Source: Marinobacter pelagius
GTDB taxonomy: Bacteria; Pseudomonadota; Gammaproteobacteria; Pseudomonadales; Oleiphilaceae
Length of the DNA stretch: 64,000 nt
Direction: 5' to 3'
NCBI RefSeq assembly: GCF_900114925.1
Contig: NZ_FOUR01000001.1
Span: 1 to 64,000 of the forward strand
The notes below the pieces were generated by a model that was not told the DNA's origin, made no database searches, and was given only the letters and a program-made list of their open reading frames with translations. Made by a program: the position numbers and the translations under genes. Positions 45,827 through 53,791 of this stretch are shown piece by piece; within the stretch, counting starts at the first letter, position 1; the number at the start of each line of letters is the position of its first letter.

Positions 45827-48800
45827 ATGAAGTACAACAAGACACTGGCACTCGTCCCCGCCATTCTGCTGGCTGCCTGTGGGGGTGAGGAGCAGGCGAT
45901 GAAACCAACCACCACTCCCGGATCCATGGTGTACTCCTACCCCATGGATGGCCAGAAGTCGGTTAGCCCGAAAACCGATCTGGTACTGCGCTTCTCTCAT
46001 GCGGTCACCGATGGAACTGACGATCTTGCCAGCAAGATCAAACTGACCTCCGGGGAGACGGAGATCCCAGTTTCCGTAGAAATGATCGATGGCGGGAAAA
46101 GCCTGAAACTGGTCATCGACGGTGAGTTACCGGCAGGAGCGCCCTACTCTGTCAGCTTCAGTGAGCCCCTCGGTGCCGAAGGCGGGCGTTCCATATCAAC
46201 GCCTAATGCCGTCGGCGAACCCGGCATCCAGTTCGACACCCGCGGGTCCTTCTCCGGTATCGCGGATCTGGCCAACACATCCGGTCAGTTTGACGTAGCC
46301 TGGCAGGTGCCAGCCAAAGGCAGCCCGTTCCAGGCCATGAACTTCTCCACCTTTCGCCTGACAATGACACAGCCGGTTCATCCGGACTGGAAGGCCCTTG
46401 GGGGCACTATCGAATTGCTTGATCCGGAAGGGCAAGCTGTACCGGCAACGGTTCTGGTAAAAGGCAACCGGATCACGGTTGACCCATGCGTCACCGATGA
46501 TCCCCTCGAATGCGGCGGCAAGCAGGACATCCTGGAAAGCGATCAGACTTACACGTTGAAGCTTGAGAACCTTGCCAGCCTGACCAACGGACCCGAGGGA
46601 GAGCGTTTCAGCAATGAATTCACGTTCACACCCCGGGATACCGGACCAACCGTGGTGCTGCAGCAGAGCGCCATTGACTCCGGTCTGGCAGCCGGCCTGG
46701 ATGAAGACAACGCGATCAAGTCGGTCCTGAACGGCCAGCCCATCAATGGCGTCACCCTGAACTCGGTACTGCAGGGCACTGCCGGCCCATCCCAGCAAAC
46801 CGGCGACCTGTTTGCCGAACTCGCCTATGCGCCATCCTTTGAGGCGGATGAGGCCTTACCGCTGCGAATTGCCAAGGGTAGCGTGCTGAAGAGCACCAGT
46901 CTGGATGTGCTCGTGGGCGGCAAGGTGCCAGTACTGGACGCAGCCACGGGGCAGCTTCAGACCACCGGCGACATCAAGGTCACCATGATATCGGATGCCA
47001 GCGGCTATATGAGCCCCAATCCGTACACCGATGACCTGAACGCACCCCGTCATATCACTCTGTTCATGGATGTATCCATGAACACGGATGAAGCACAACC
47101 GAACGCGTCTTTGTCACAGGACCTGATGGGCGTTGAATTGCGTGGCATCGCAATGGTCGAGAATGGTGTGCTGACGATTGATGCCATCGGCATGGTCGAG
47201 CCTAACCTGCTCGGGCAGGAATATACTGACTCCACCATCGCGTTCCACCTCGAAGCCGCAACAGATGTTGATTCGGTACTCGACGCCGAGGCGCTCCGTG
47301 AGCTGGACAGCACACCACCCCAACTGGTCAGCTGGATGCCGGGACCGGATGATGCCATTCCAGAAACCCGTCAGTCCATGCAGCGCCCGGGGGATCCGGT
47401 GATTCTGTTCTTTGATGAGCCAATATCCGAGGAAAGTCTGACACATGGCCTTGTGGTTACTGGGGAGGGCAACCCATTGACGATTGCCGACGGCACACTT
47501 GAAGCGTATGTCGATGGAACCGCAGTCGTAGCAAACCCTGTTGGAGGACTCAAGCACGGAGTTCAGTACACAATCAGTGCTAGTGGATTGACTGATATGG
47601 CTGGCAATCCTGCTTCAGCTGAGGGCTTGCAATTTACACTCGAACGGACCACTTCAAACGAAACTGTAGTCGAGCAGCGCCCCCCTCTGGCACTTACGAC
47701 TTACCCTGGCTTCCCCTGTGAAACAGACTTCACACGGATGAATCTGCCCGAAGGAGCTCTGGGGGAGTGCTACTCCATCAAGGAGCCGGGGCACAACAAA
47801 AGCAGTGCCCGTCTTGAGGTAGACCTTCTTCCCGTCAGCTCCATGCCTGCTGACCGGCCTATTACTGTGGTTTTTTCTCAGTCAATGGATCCCGAATCGA
47901 TCCGACTGGGAAAGGACGGCACATTCCTAGTAGAGAAAGTGACGGTTAACCCTGAAACCGGCAAGCCGAATGAAACTGAGATCGGCAGTGGCGAAATCGT
48001 TGATGGCCGCCTCGAATTTAACAATCAACGAATCCGTTTCTTCCCGAACAGCCCCTGGGAGCCAGGCGAGTTCTATCGCTACACCATGCGATCCATGGAA
48101 GACGATGTACCCAGTACCTGCACCCTGGATACACCGACTTCCGTGTGTGGCATTAACCAGCTCGCATTGAAGACCGATATCCTCGAGGGGCTGGACGACG
48201 GTGGTGGTGCCAATGGGGCCGATGATCTAACCATCTATTTCGAAGGTACGGAGAAGCTGGAAACCGTATTCACTCCACTTCGGAATTTCCCGGTGCGTGA
48301 TACCAATTCGAACTTCCTGATTGACTGCGATGCAACCGACTGTCTCGAGCCCTTCGAAACGGCTCATACCGTCGGAAATGACATTGATGGATGGGAGCCC
48401 GGCGCGAACTCAACCAAACTCGCTGTCATCGGTGGAAGTGCCACGGTAACGCTCTTTGAGACTCCCATTGGAGGTCTTCCAGGGGGCGAATCCCTCGCTG
48501 AAGTCGGTTGTGAGGCTACGGAGAACAGCGACTGTCCAAGAAACAAATTCATCTACCAAACATACGCTTTGAACACGGAAGTTGTAGGACCGGGCACTTA
48601 CGATCCAACTCCGGAAAAACCCAACAATGGCGATGACCTCGAGGGCATACTTGTTGATCTCTATCCAACGCTGCTGACCACGACTTCAATCAGTGTCTGG
48701 ACAAACGTCTTTGGATTGATGCAGGAAGAATCCATAACTAATACCCAGATTCTCAGAATGCGCTATGCCAAAGATGATCCTTCATGCACACAAGACTGCG

Positions 48801-49174
48801 CACGTAATCAACTCATCCCTGGCGTAATCACTGAAGGGGACGAAGGACAGCCAGTTTTTGTGACTTCGGCAGATCTGTTGATCGATGCTCCCGATATGGA
48901 AATTCCTCTGGGAGGAACTCACGACCTGTACGGACGTCCCTTCACCTTGAAATTGGAAGGCAACGTTACGTTCTTTGATGACGGCCGCATGCAGGTTGAA
49001 CAAAGAAACGTCAATCGGGTTGGTGGCGACAACGAATTGCTTGTTACCGCTGATGCTCTTGGACTGCCAGGTCTGGGCTTGGCAACCATCAGGCTGCCAC
49101 TCGAAATTCCGGTTGGCGGCACGTACCTCAATTTCATTTCCAACCCGGTAAAAGAAATTCCAGCCCAGCAATAA
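45827..49174 (+). CDS. Large Ig-like (SbsA-type) lipoprotein, AupB-like
   Basis: 1115 residues. Lipobox LLAAC near residue 19 followed by GG. Repeated SbsA-type Ig domains: about 33-105 (VYSYPMDGQKSVSPKTDLVLRFSHAV), about 150-260, about 510-600 (PVILFFDEPISEESLTHGLVV; ISASGLTDMAGNPASAEGLQFTL) and about 660-760 (PITVVFSQSMDPESIRLG; then FYRYTMRS). The C-terminal third is beta-rich and unrecognised. It starts 14 bases after the FadL-type gene with a strong GGAGAGGA site, so they form an operon. The second half is markedly more AT-rich than the first. AupB is reported as an inner-membrane partner of AupA, while glycine after the lipid cysteine would rather predict outer-membrane sorting. Confidence 0.78.
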   Translation: MKYNKTLALVPAILLAACGGEEQAMKPTTTPGSMVYSYPMDGQKSVSPKTDLVLRFSHAVTDGTDDLASKIKLTSGETEIPVSVEMIDGGKSLKLVIDGELPAGAPYSVSFSEPLGAEGGRSISTPNAVGEPGIQFDTRGSFSGIADLANTSGQFDVAWQVPAKGSPFQAMNFSTFRLTMTQPVHPDWKALGGTIELLDPEGQAVPATVLVKGNRITVDPCVTDDPLECGGKQDILESDQTYTLKLENLASLTNGPEGERFSNEFTFTPRDTGPTVVLQQSAIDSGLAAGLDEDNAIKSVLNGQPINGVTLNSVLQGTAGPSQQTGDLFAELAYAPSFEADEALPLRIAKGSVLKSTSLDVLVGGKVPVLDAATGQLQTTGDIKVTMISDASGYMSPNPYTDDLNAPRHITLFMDVSMNTDEAQPNASLSQDLMGVELRGIAMVENGVLTIDAIGMVEPNLLGQEYTDSTIAFHLEAATDVDSVLDAEALRELDSTPPQLVSWMPGPDDAIPETRQSMQRPGDPVILFFDEPISEESLTHGLVVTGEGNPLTIADGTLEAYVDGTAVVANPVGGLKHGVQYTISASGLTDMAGNPASAEGLQFTLERTTSNETVVEQRPPLALTTYPGFPCETDFTRMNLPEGALGECYSIKEPGHNKSSARLEVDLLPVSSMPADRPITVVFSQSMDPESIRLGKDGTFLVEKVTVNPETGKPNETEIGSGEIVDGRLEFNNQRIRFFPNSPWEPGEFYRYTMRSMEDDVPSTCTLDTPTSVCGINQLALKTDILEGLDDGGGANGADDLTIYFEGTEKLETVFTPLRNFPVRDTNSNFLIDCDATDCLEPFETAHTVGNDIDGWEPGANSTKLAVIGGSATVTLFETPIGGLPGGESLAEVGCEATENSDCPRNKFIYQTYALNTEVVGPGTYDPTPEKPNNGDDLEGILVDLYPTLLTTTSISVWTNVFGLMQEESITNTQILRMRYAKDDPSCTQDCARNQLIPGVITEGDEGQPVFVTSADLLIDAPDMEIPLGGTHDLYGRPFTLKLEGNVTFFDDGRMQVEQRNVNRVGGDNELLVTADALGLPGLGLATIRLPLEIPVGGTYLNFISNPVKEIPAQQ

Positions 49175-49194
49175 CCTCAGATGTCTCCGCTTCA

Positions 49195-49220
49195 GGCCAG
49201 TCTACGGACTGGCCTTTTTT
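49195..49220 (+). terminator. Terminator of the aupAB-like operon
   Basis: Stem GGCCAGTC/GGACTGGCC-type hairpin followed by six T residues, 20 bases after the stop codon. Confidence 0.9.
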
Positions 49221-49321
49221 ATGCCCTTGTCCCCTCCTGACTTTTCCCCTCCCCCGCCAAACCTGATAATCTGGTTGCACAACGAAACCTGCTGCCAGAA
49301 CAATAATTCCCGGGAGATTCC

Positions 49322-51616
49322 ATGGACAACGGTACTCACTACCGCACCTGCCACCTTTGCGAAGCCATGTGCGGCGTTGCCATCGAGGTGAAGGACGGCC
49401 ACATTGCTTCCATCAAGGGTGATGACAACGATCCCCTGAGCAAGGGCCATATCTGCCCAAAAGCCGTTGCCTTGCAGGATCTCCATGAGGACCCGGAGCG
49501 GCTGCGCCAGCCCATGCGCAAGACCGCGAGCGGCTGGCAGAAGATCGGGTGGGATGAGGCATTCGACCTGGTCGCCCGGCGCCTGCATCAGACCCGCAAG
49601 GAGTATGGACGCAACAGCATCGGGGTCTACCTGGGCAATCCCAACGTCCATAATCATGGGTCGCTGGTGGCGACCATGCCGTTCCTGCGCGCCATTGGGA
49701 GCCAGAACCGGTTTTCCGCCACGTCCAATGACCAGCTGCCCCACATGCTGGCCAGCCTGGAGATGTTCGGGCACCAGATCCTGTTCCCCATTCCCGATAT
49801 CGACAACACCGACCTGTTCATCTGTATCGGCGCCAATCCCATGGCCTCCAATGGCAGCCTGATGACAGTGCCCGATGTGCGGGGCCGGCTGAAGGCCCTG
49901 AAACAGCGCGGTGGCAAGCTGGTGGTGATCGACCCCCGGCGCACGGAAACCGCGAAGCTGGCCGATGAGTTCCACTTCATCCGACCGGGCAACGATGCCC
50001 TGCTGCTGATGGCCATGGTGAACACCCTGTTCGAGGAGAATCTGGTGGATCCGGGCCCCGCGGAGCGTCTGGTCAAGGATCTGGAGTTGCTGCAACTGGC
50101 TGCCGTTCCCTACACACCGGAAGCGGTGAGCGGCCACACGGGCATCGAAGCCGAGACGATCCGTGACCTGGCCCGCCAACTCGCCTCTACCCGCAAGGCC
50201 GCCCTGTATTCGAGGATGGGCACCAGCACCCAGGCCTTCGGTGGCCTCGCCACTTGGCTCGCCTATTGCCTGAATATCCTGACCGGAAAGCTGGACACGG
50301 TGGGCGGAGTCCTGTTCACCCAGCCGGCCATCGATCTGGTGGCGCTGGGAGCCATGAGTGGCCAGAACGGGCATTTCGACAAGCGCCGCAGCCGGGTCCG
50401 CGACCTTCCCGAATTTGCCGGTGAATACCCCGCCAGCACCATGGCGGACGAAATCCTCACACCGGGCGACGGGCAGATCCGGGCCTTTGTGACGGTGGCC
50501 GGCAATCCGGTGCTGTCCAGCCCCAATGGTCGACGGCTCGAGCAGGCGTTCGAAAAGCTCGATTTCATGGTCTCGGTGGACTATTACCTGAACGAAACCA
50601 CCCGCCATGCCGATGTCATCCTGCCGCCCACCGCCGCGCTGGAGCGCAGTCATTACGACCTGATCTTCAGCATGTTTGCGGTGCGCAATTACGCCAAATA
50701 CAGCGAGGCCCTGTTCGAGCCCCGGGAGGATGCGAAGCACGACTGGCAGATTCTCCTGGAACTGGCCCACCGTCTGGAGCAGCAGCGCAAGGGCGGCCGG
50801 TTGCCCTTGCGATCGGAACTGGGCTGGCGCGCGTTCAAGCAGATCGGCCCGGACCCGATCCTGGATCTGCTGCTGCGCTCCGGTCCCTATGGCGCCGATA
50901 CCGGTCCGGCCAGGAAGCTCCTCCAGCCTGCCGTTGATCTGGTGATGGATATTCTGCCCGAGCGACATCCGCTGCGGGGTCTGGCGCGGTTGAGTCCGGT
51001 TAACCGTCAGTGGAATGCCCTGCCCAAGGGCCTCTCCCTCTCGGCACTTCGGGACAACCCCCATGGCGTGGATCTCGGTCCGCTCCAGCCATCCCTGCCG
51101 GACCGGCTGTTCACCCGGGATGGACTCATCCACCTTGCGCCCCGGCGTTACCTGCGGGATCTCGGCCGCCTTCACAAGCACCTGGTGTCCGAGCCGGATG
51201 ACCAGCTATGCCTGATCGGTCGCCGGCACGTGCGCAGCAACAACTCCTGGATGCACAACAGCCGCCGGCTGGTCAAAGGCAAGGATCGTTGCACACTGAT
51301 GCTGCACCCGGATGATGCCGAACGCTTGGGCCTTGCGGGCGGGGAATCTGCCGAGGTCCAGGGCGCCGGTGAGGCCATCGTGCTGCCGGTGGAGATTACC
51401 CCGGACATCATGCCGGGAGTGGCGTCCATGCCCCATGGCTGGGGCCATGACCGTCAGGGCACCGGGCTCTCGGTGGCAAGCGCCCATGCCGGCGCATCGA
51501 TCAATGATGTGCTGGAGGACAACCAGATAGACCAGTTGTCCGGAACTTCCGTATTGAATGGCCAGTCAGTAACTGTCAGAGTCTGGCGTTCCGGAAAGCA
51601 ACGCCATTCCGCCTGA
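49322..51616 (+). CDS. Molybdopterin oxidoreductase of the DMSO-reductase/formate-dehydrogenase superfamily
   Basis: 764 residues, cytoplasmic (no Tat signal). One [4Fe-4S] site: C10, C13, C17 and C45 (CHLCEAMC, GHICPKA). The bis-MGD body follows: FSATSNDQLPHMLA, IPDIDNTDLFICIGANPMASNGS, VIDPRRTETA, LNILTGKLDTVGGVLF, DYYLNETTRHADVILPPTAALE. The C-terminal cofactor domain has RRHVRSNNSWMHN and MPHGWGHD. The position where FDHs carry Cys/SeCys seems to be in GNPNVHNHGS with no cysteine, so formate is not assured. No partner diaphorase or b-type subunit is adjacent. Substrate unknown. Confidence 0.85.
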   Translation: MDNGTHYRTCHLCEAMCGVAIEVKDGHIASIKGDDNDPLSKGHICPKAVALQDLHEDPERLRQPMRKTASGWQKIGWDEAFDLVARRLHQTRKEYGRNSIGVYLGNPNVHNHGSLVATMPFLRAIGSQNRFSATSNDQLPHMLASLEMFGHQILFPIPDIDNTDLFICIGANPMASNGSLMTVPDVRGRLKALKQRGGKLVVIDPRRTETAKLADEFHFIRPGNDALLLMAMVNTLFEENLVDPGPAERLVKDLELLQLAAVPYTPEAVSGHTGIEAETIRDLARQLASTRKAALYSRMGTSTQAFGGLATWLAYCLNILTGKLDTVGGVLFTQPAIDLVALGAMSGQNGHFDKRRSRVRDLPEFAGEYPASTMADEILTPGDGQIRAFVTVAGNPVLSSPNGRRLEQAFEKLDFMVSVDYYLNETTRHADVILPPTAALERSHYDLIFSMFAVRNYAKYSEALFEPREDAKHDWQILLELAHRLEQQRKGGRLPLRSELGWRAFKQIGPDPILDLLLRSGPYGADTGPARKLLQPAVDLVMDILPERHPLRGLARLSPVNRQWNALPKGLSLSALRDNPHGVDLGPLQPSLPDRLFTRDGLIHLAPRRYLRDLGRLHKHLVSEPDDQLCLIGRRHVRSNNSWMHNSRRLVKGKDRCTLMLHPDDAERLGLAGGESAEVQGAGEAIVLPVEITPDIMPGVASMPHGWGHDRQGTGLSVASAHAGASINDVLEDNQIDQLSGTSVLNGQSVTVRVWRSGKQRHSA

Positions 51617-51633
51617 TCGAGAAAGGAGATGTC

Positions 51634-52092
51634 ATGCCCCTCTGGCTGCAGTGGACCCTGATAGTTGCCGGCCTGGTTGCCATAGCCTGTTTGCTCTGGT
51701 TTATCCGCAAGCAGACCAAGCTGCTCGCCGAGGGACGCAAACGCCAGCAGAAAGCCGAGGCGTTCCAGGCAAAACGCCGTGAGGACATGATCGGCAGTAT
51801 CCGGGTGATCGCCATGGCCGTTGAGGAGGACCAGATCGAGTACTCCGAGGCCTGCCTGCGTATCAAGGGCCTGCTGGACCACGTGGCTCCGCATTTGCTG
51901 GAGGAGGCCCCGTTCCGGGTTTTCCGGACCGTCCACGAGAAACTGGAACACATGCCCACGCATCGGGCCCGGCAGGCGACCGAAACCCGGTTCGTCGAAA
52001 AAATGGATAAAGAGCGCTTCGAAGTCGAAGAGGCCCATGCCGACGAAATCCGCCGGGCGGCAACCGCGATCCGTCACCATCAGTTCGACTAG
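51634..52092 (+). CDS. DUF2489 family membrane protein
   Basis: 152 residues, unknown function. One N-terminal membrane helix (about 5-25, LQWTLIVAGLVAIACLLWFI), a basic/coiled-coil stretch (RKQTKLLAEGRKRQQKAEAFQAKR) and a helical cytoplasmic domain matching the DUF2489 pattern as I remember it (MIGSIRVIAMAVEEDQIEYSEACLRIKGLLDHV). AAGGAG precedes the ATG and it follows the molybdoenzyme gene by 17 bases, so they are co-transcribed, though a joint role is not evident. Confidence 0.82.
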   Translation: MPLWLQWTLIVAGLVAIACLLWFIRKQTKLLAEGRKRQQKAEAFQAKRREDMIGSIRVIAMAVEEDQIEYSEACLRIKGLLDHVAPHLLEEAPFRVFRTVHEKLEHMPTHRARQATETRFVEKMDKERFEVEEAHADEIRRAATAIRHHQFD

Positions 52093-52241
52093 TCAGTCAG
52101 ACCTTCAACTGGTCCGACCTCATTTTTGTAACAGTTTGTAACGGGGAAAGCGGATAATCCGAAAGTTTAGCAAAGCAAATCAATAGCTTCGAAAAACCCG
52201 TTAAACTGACACAACACTCACTCCTTTCCCCCTCCCACCTG

Positions 52242-52392
52242 TTGACTTTTCTTTTTGCCTTCCTGATCTAAATTAAAGACAGGGTGGTGCCAGCATCTGC
52301 GGCGGTAACGCCCTACGTTGTTTTCTCCTGATAAGTTAGGACGACTCTGCAAAAAGCGGGTGAGCTTGCCGGCCATTGGGCCGGCTTTTTTT
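52242..52392 (+). ncRNA. Candidate small RNA in intergenic region
   Basis: A 300-base gene-free stretch (52093-52396) ends in a strong plus-strand terminator although the nearest plus gene stopped 300 bases earlier. TTGACT (52242-52247) and a CTAAATTAAA block (52268-52277, resembling an RpoS-type extended -10) lie about 100 bases before the terminator; spacing is 16-21 depending on the box chosen, so the promoter is weak. The segment contains a GGCGGTAACGCC mini-hairpin (52301-52312). It may instead be a long 3' untranslated region. Farther upstream is a direct repeat TTTGTAAC-AG-TTTGTAAC (52125-52142). Confidence 0.4.
52368..52392 (+). terminator. Strong plus-strand terminator
   Basis: GCCGGCC/GGCCGGC stem with a 4-base loop and seven T residues, just before the convergent HDOD gene end. 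The minus strand lacks a U-tract here, so it serves plus-strand transcription. Confidence 0.9.
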
Positions 52393-52396
52393 GTGG

Positions 52397-53776
52397 TCAA
52401 AGGCCGGGCGGTGGTGTATCGGAGTTCCCGGTCACGGCAAGAATACTGTCCTTACCCTTCAACAGCTCCTGGAACTGTTTGATAACACGATCCGGTTGCA
52501 GGCCCAGCTCGTCGTAGAAAGCCTCGGGAATCTCCTCGGCTGCTCTGCCGGTAACCCCCAATGCTGCCAGCTGCTGTTGGCAAAGCCAGAGCAGTTTCGG
52601 GTAAACCTGGTGTGGCCCCTGGTAGGAGGGATCGTTCTGGTGTCGGATCGCCAGGATAACCTCCTCCGGCATCCCCCAGCTCTCCATCAACCGGGCCGCG
52701 ACATCATTCCGGCTGATGCCCAACAGGTAATACTCGATCACCGAAGGATTGAAGTGGGGATTCACTTCCTGGGCCCGGGAGACCAGTCGGTGATGGGGCG
52801 GAAAAATCTGGGCCAGCGCCAGTTCTCCGAAGTTGTGAAGCAGGCCGGCCAGATAGGCCAGGCCAAAGGTGGGGCGTGTGCCACGGGGCATCATGCTGGC
52901 CAGGACGCCGGCTGACTGTGCCTGCCAGAGTGCCCGCCGCCAATAGCCGGTGTAATTCTCGGGGCCATCGGTGGACTGCTTGAGCCCCCGCCCCATGGAC
53001 AGGCCCATGGCCAGGTTCATGACCAGGTCAAACCCCAGTACCCGGGAAACCGCGTCGTGGACTGACCGGACATGGCCGGCCGCACCATAGAACGAGGAGG
53101 AAGCCCAGCTGACCACCTGGGCCGCCAGGCTGGGGTCACTCTCGACAACATCCACCAGGTCGCCCATCACGGCATTGGGGTCTACCCGAATGTGCACGAT
53201 ACGCTGGGCCGTTTCCGGCATCGGGGGCAACTCGAGGGTATCCTCCAGGCGCTGCTGGATTCTCAGGGCAGTAAACTTCTTGATGCTGGAGTGGAACTGC
53301 TCCGCGCCACCAGTGGATTTTTTTCCGGGCGCGGGAATCAGGGCAGGATCGACGGCAAAGGAACAGTGCCAGGCTGCTTCCGCCAGGGGCCGGAAGTCAC
53401 TGGCCGCCATCACAATGGCCAGGTTATCGCCGGCCAGCTCCAGTACAACGGTCTCCAGGTCCCGGACCCGGAAATCCACGACGGTCGGAAGCTCAGTCAG
53501 GGAGGGCAACGCCGGCAGCTCGGAAAGCCCGGTCCGCTCCATAATGCGCCGCTGTTCCGGAAGCTCCATAAGCCGGAAGTCGCGACCAAGCTGCTGGTTA
53601 AGCTGCTCGAGGTCGATCAGATCATGCTTGCGACAGATGACCTGCAGGCTGCCCTGTTCATCACTGAGCAAAAGCATCCGCAATGCCGATAGCGAATCGG
53701 CCTGACGGACAGTCGTCAGTGACACGCGTTGGGCAGAATCTCCGAGAGCCTGCCGCACCGCGAGGGGTAGTTCCAT
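52397..53776 (-). CDS. HDOD domain signalling protein with YbaK-like N-terminus
   Basis: 459 residues. The N-terminal part (about 1-150) resembles the YbaK/prolyl-tRNA deacylase fold without a clear active site. Residues about 175-390 are an HDOD domain (LEDTLELPPMPETAQRIVHIRVDPNAVMGDLVDVVESDPSLAAQVVSWASSSFYG), a catalytically dead HD-phosphohydrolase relative linked to regulation; the HD pair is replaced (LLHNFGELAL). Similar two-part proteins are common in marine gammaproteobacteria and pseudomonads, role unclear. GGGAGA precedes the ATG; it lies 15 bases after recG on the same strand. Confidence 0.82.
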   Translation of the reverse strand: MELPLAVRQALGDSAQRVSLTTVRQADSLSALRMLLLSDEQGSLQVICRKHDLIDLEQLNQQLGRDFRLMELPEQRRIMERTGLSELPALPSLTELPTVVDFRVRDLETVVLELAGDNLAIVMAASDFRPLAEAAWHCSFAVDPALIPAPGKKSTGGAEQFHSSIKKFTALRIQQRLEDTLELPPMPETAQRIVHIRVDPNAVMGDLVDVVESDPSLAAQVVSWASSSFYGAAGHVRSVHDAVSRVLGFDLVMNLAMGLSMGRGLKQSTDGPENYTGYWRRALWQAQSAGVLASMMPRGTRPTFGLAYLAGLLHNFGELALAQIFPPHHRLVSRAQEVNPHFNPSVIEYYLLGISRNDVAARLMESWGMPEEVILAIRHQNDPSYQGPHQVYPKLLWLCQQQLAALGVTGRAAEEIPEAFYDELGLQPDRVIKQFQELLKGKDSILAVTGNSDTPPPGL

Positions 53777-53791
53777 AAAGATCTCCCTGGT

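Noticed and set aside
49202..51181. 659-residue open frame opposite the molybdoenzyme
   Set aside because: Antisense shadow; the plus-strand gene has full cofactor motifs.
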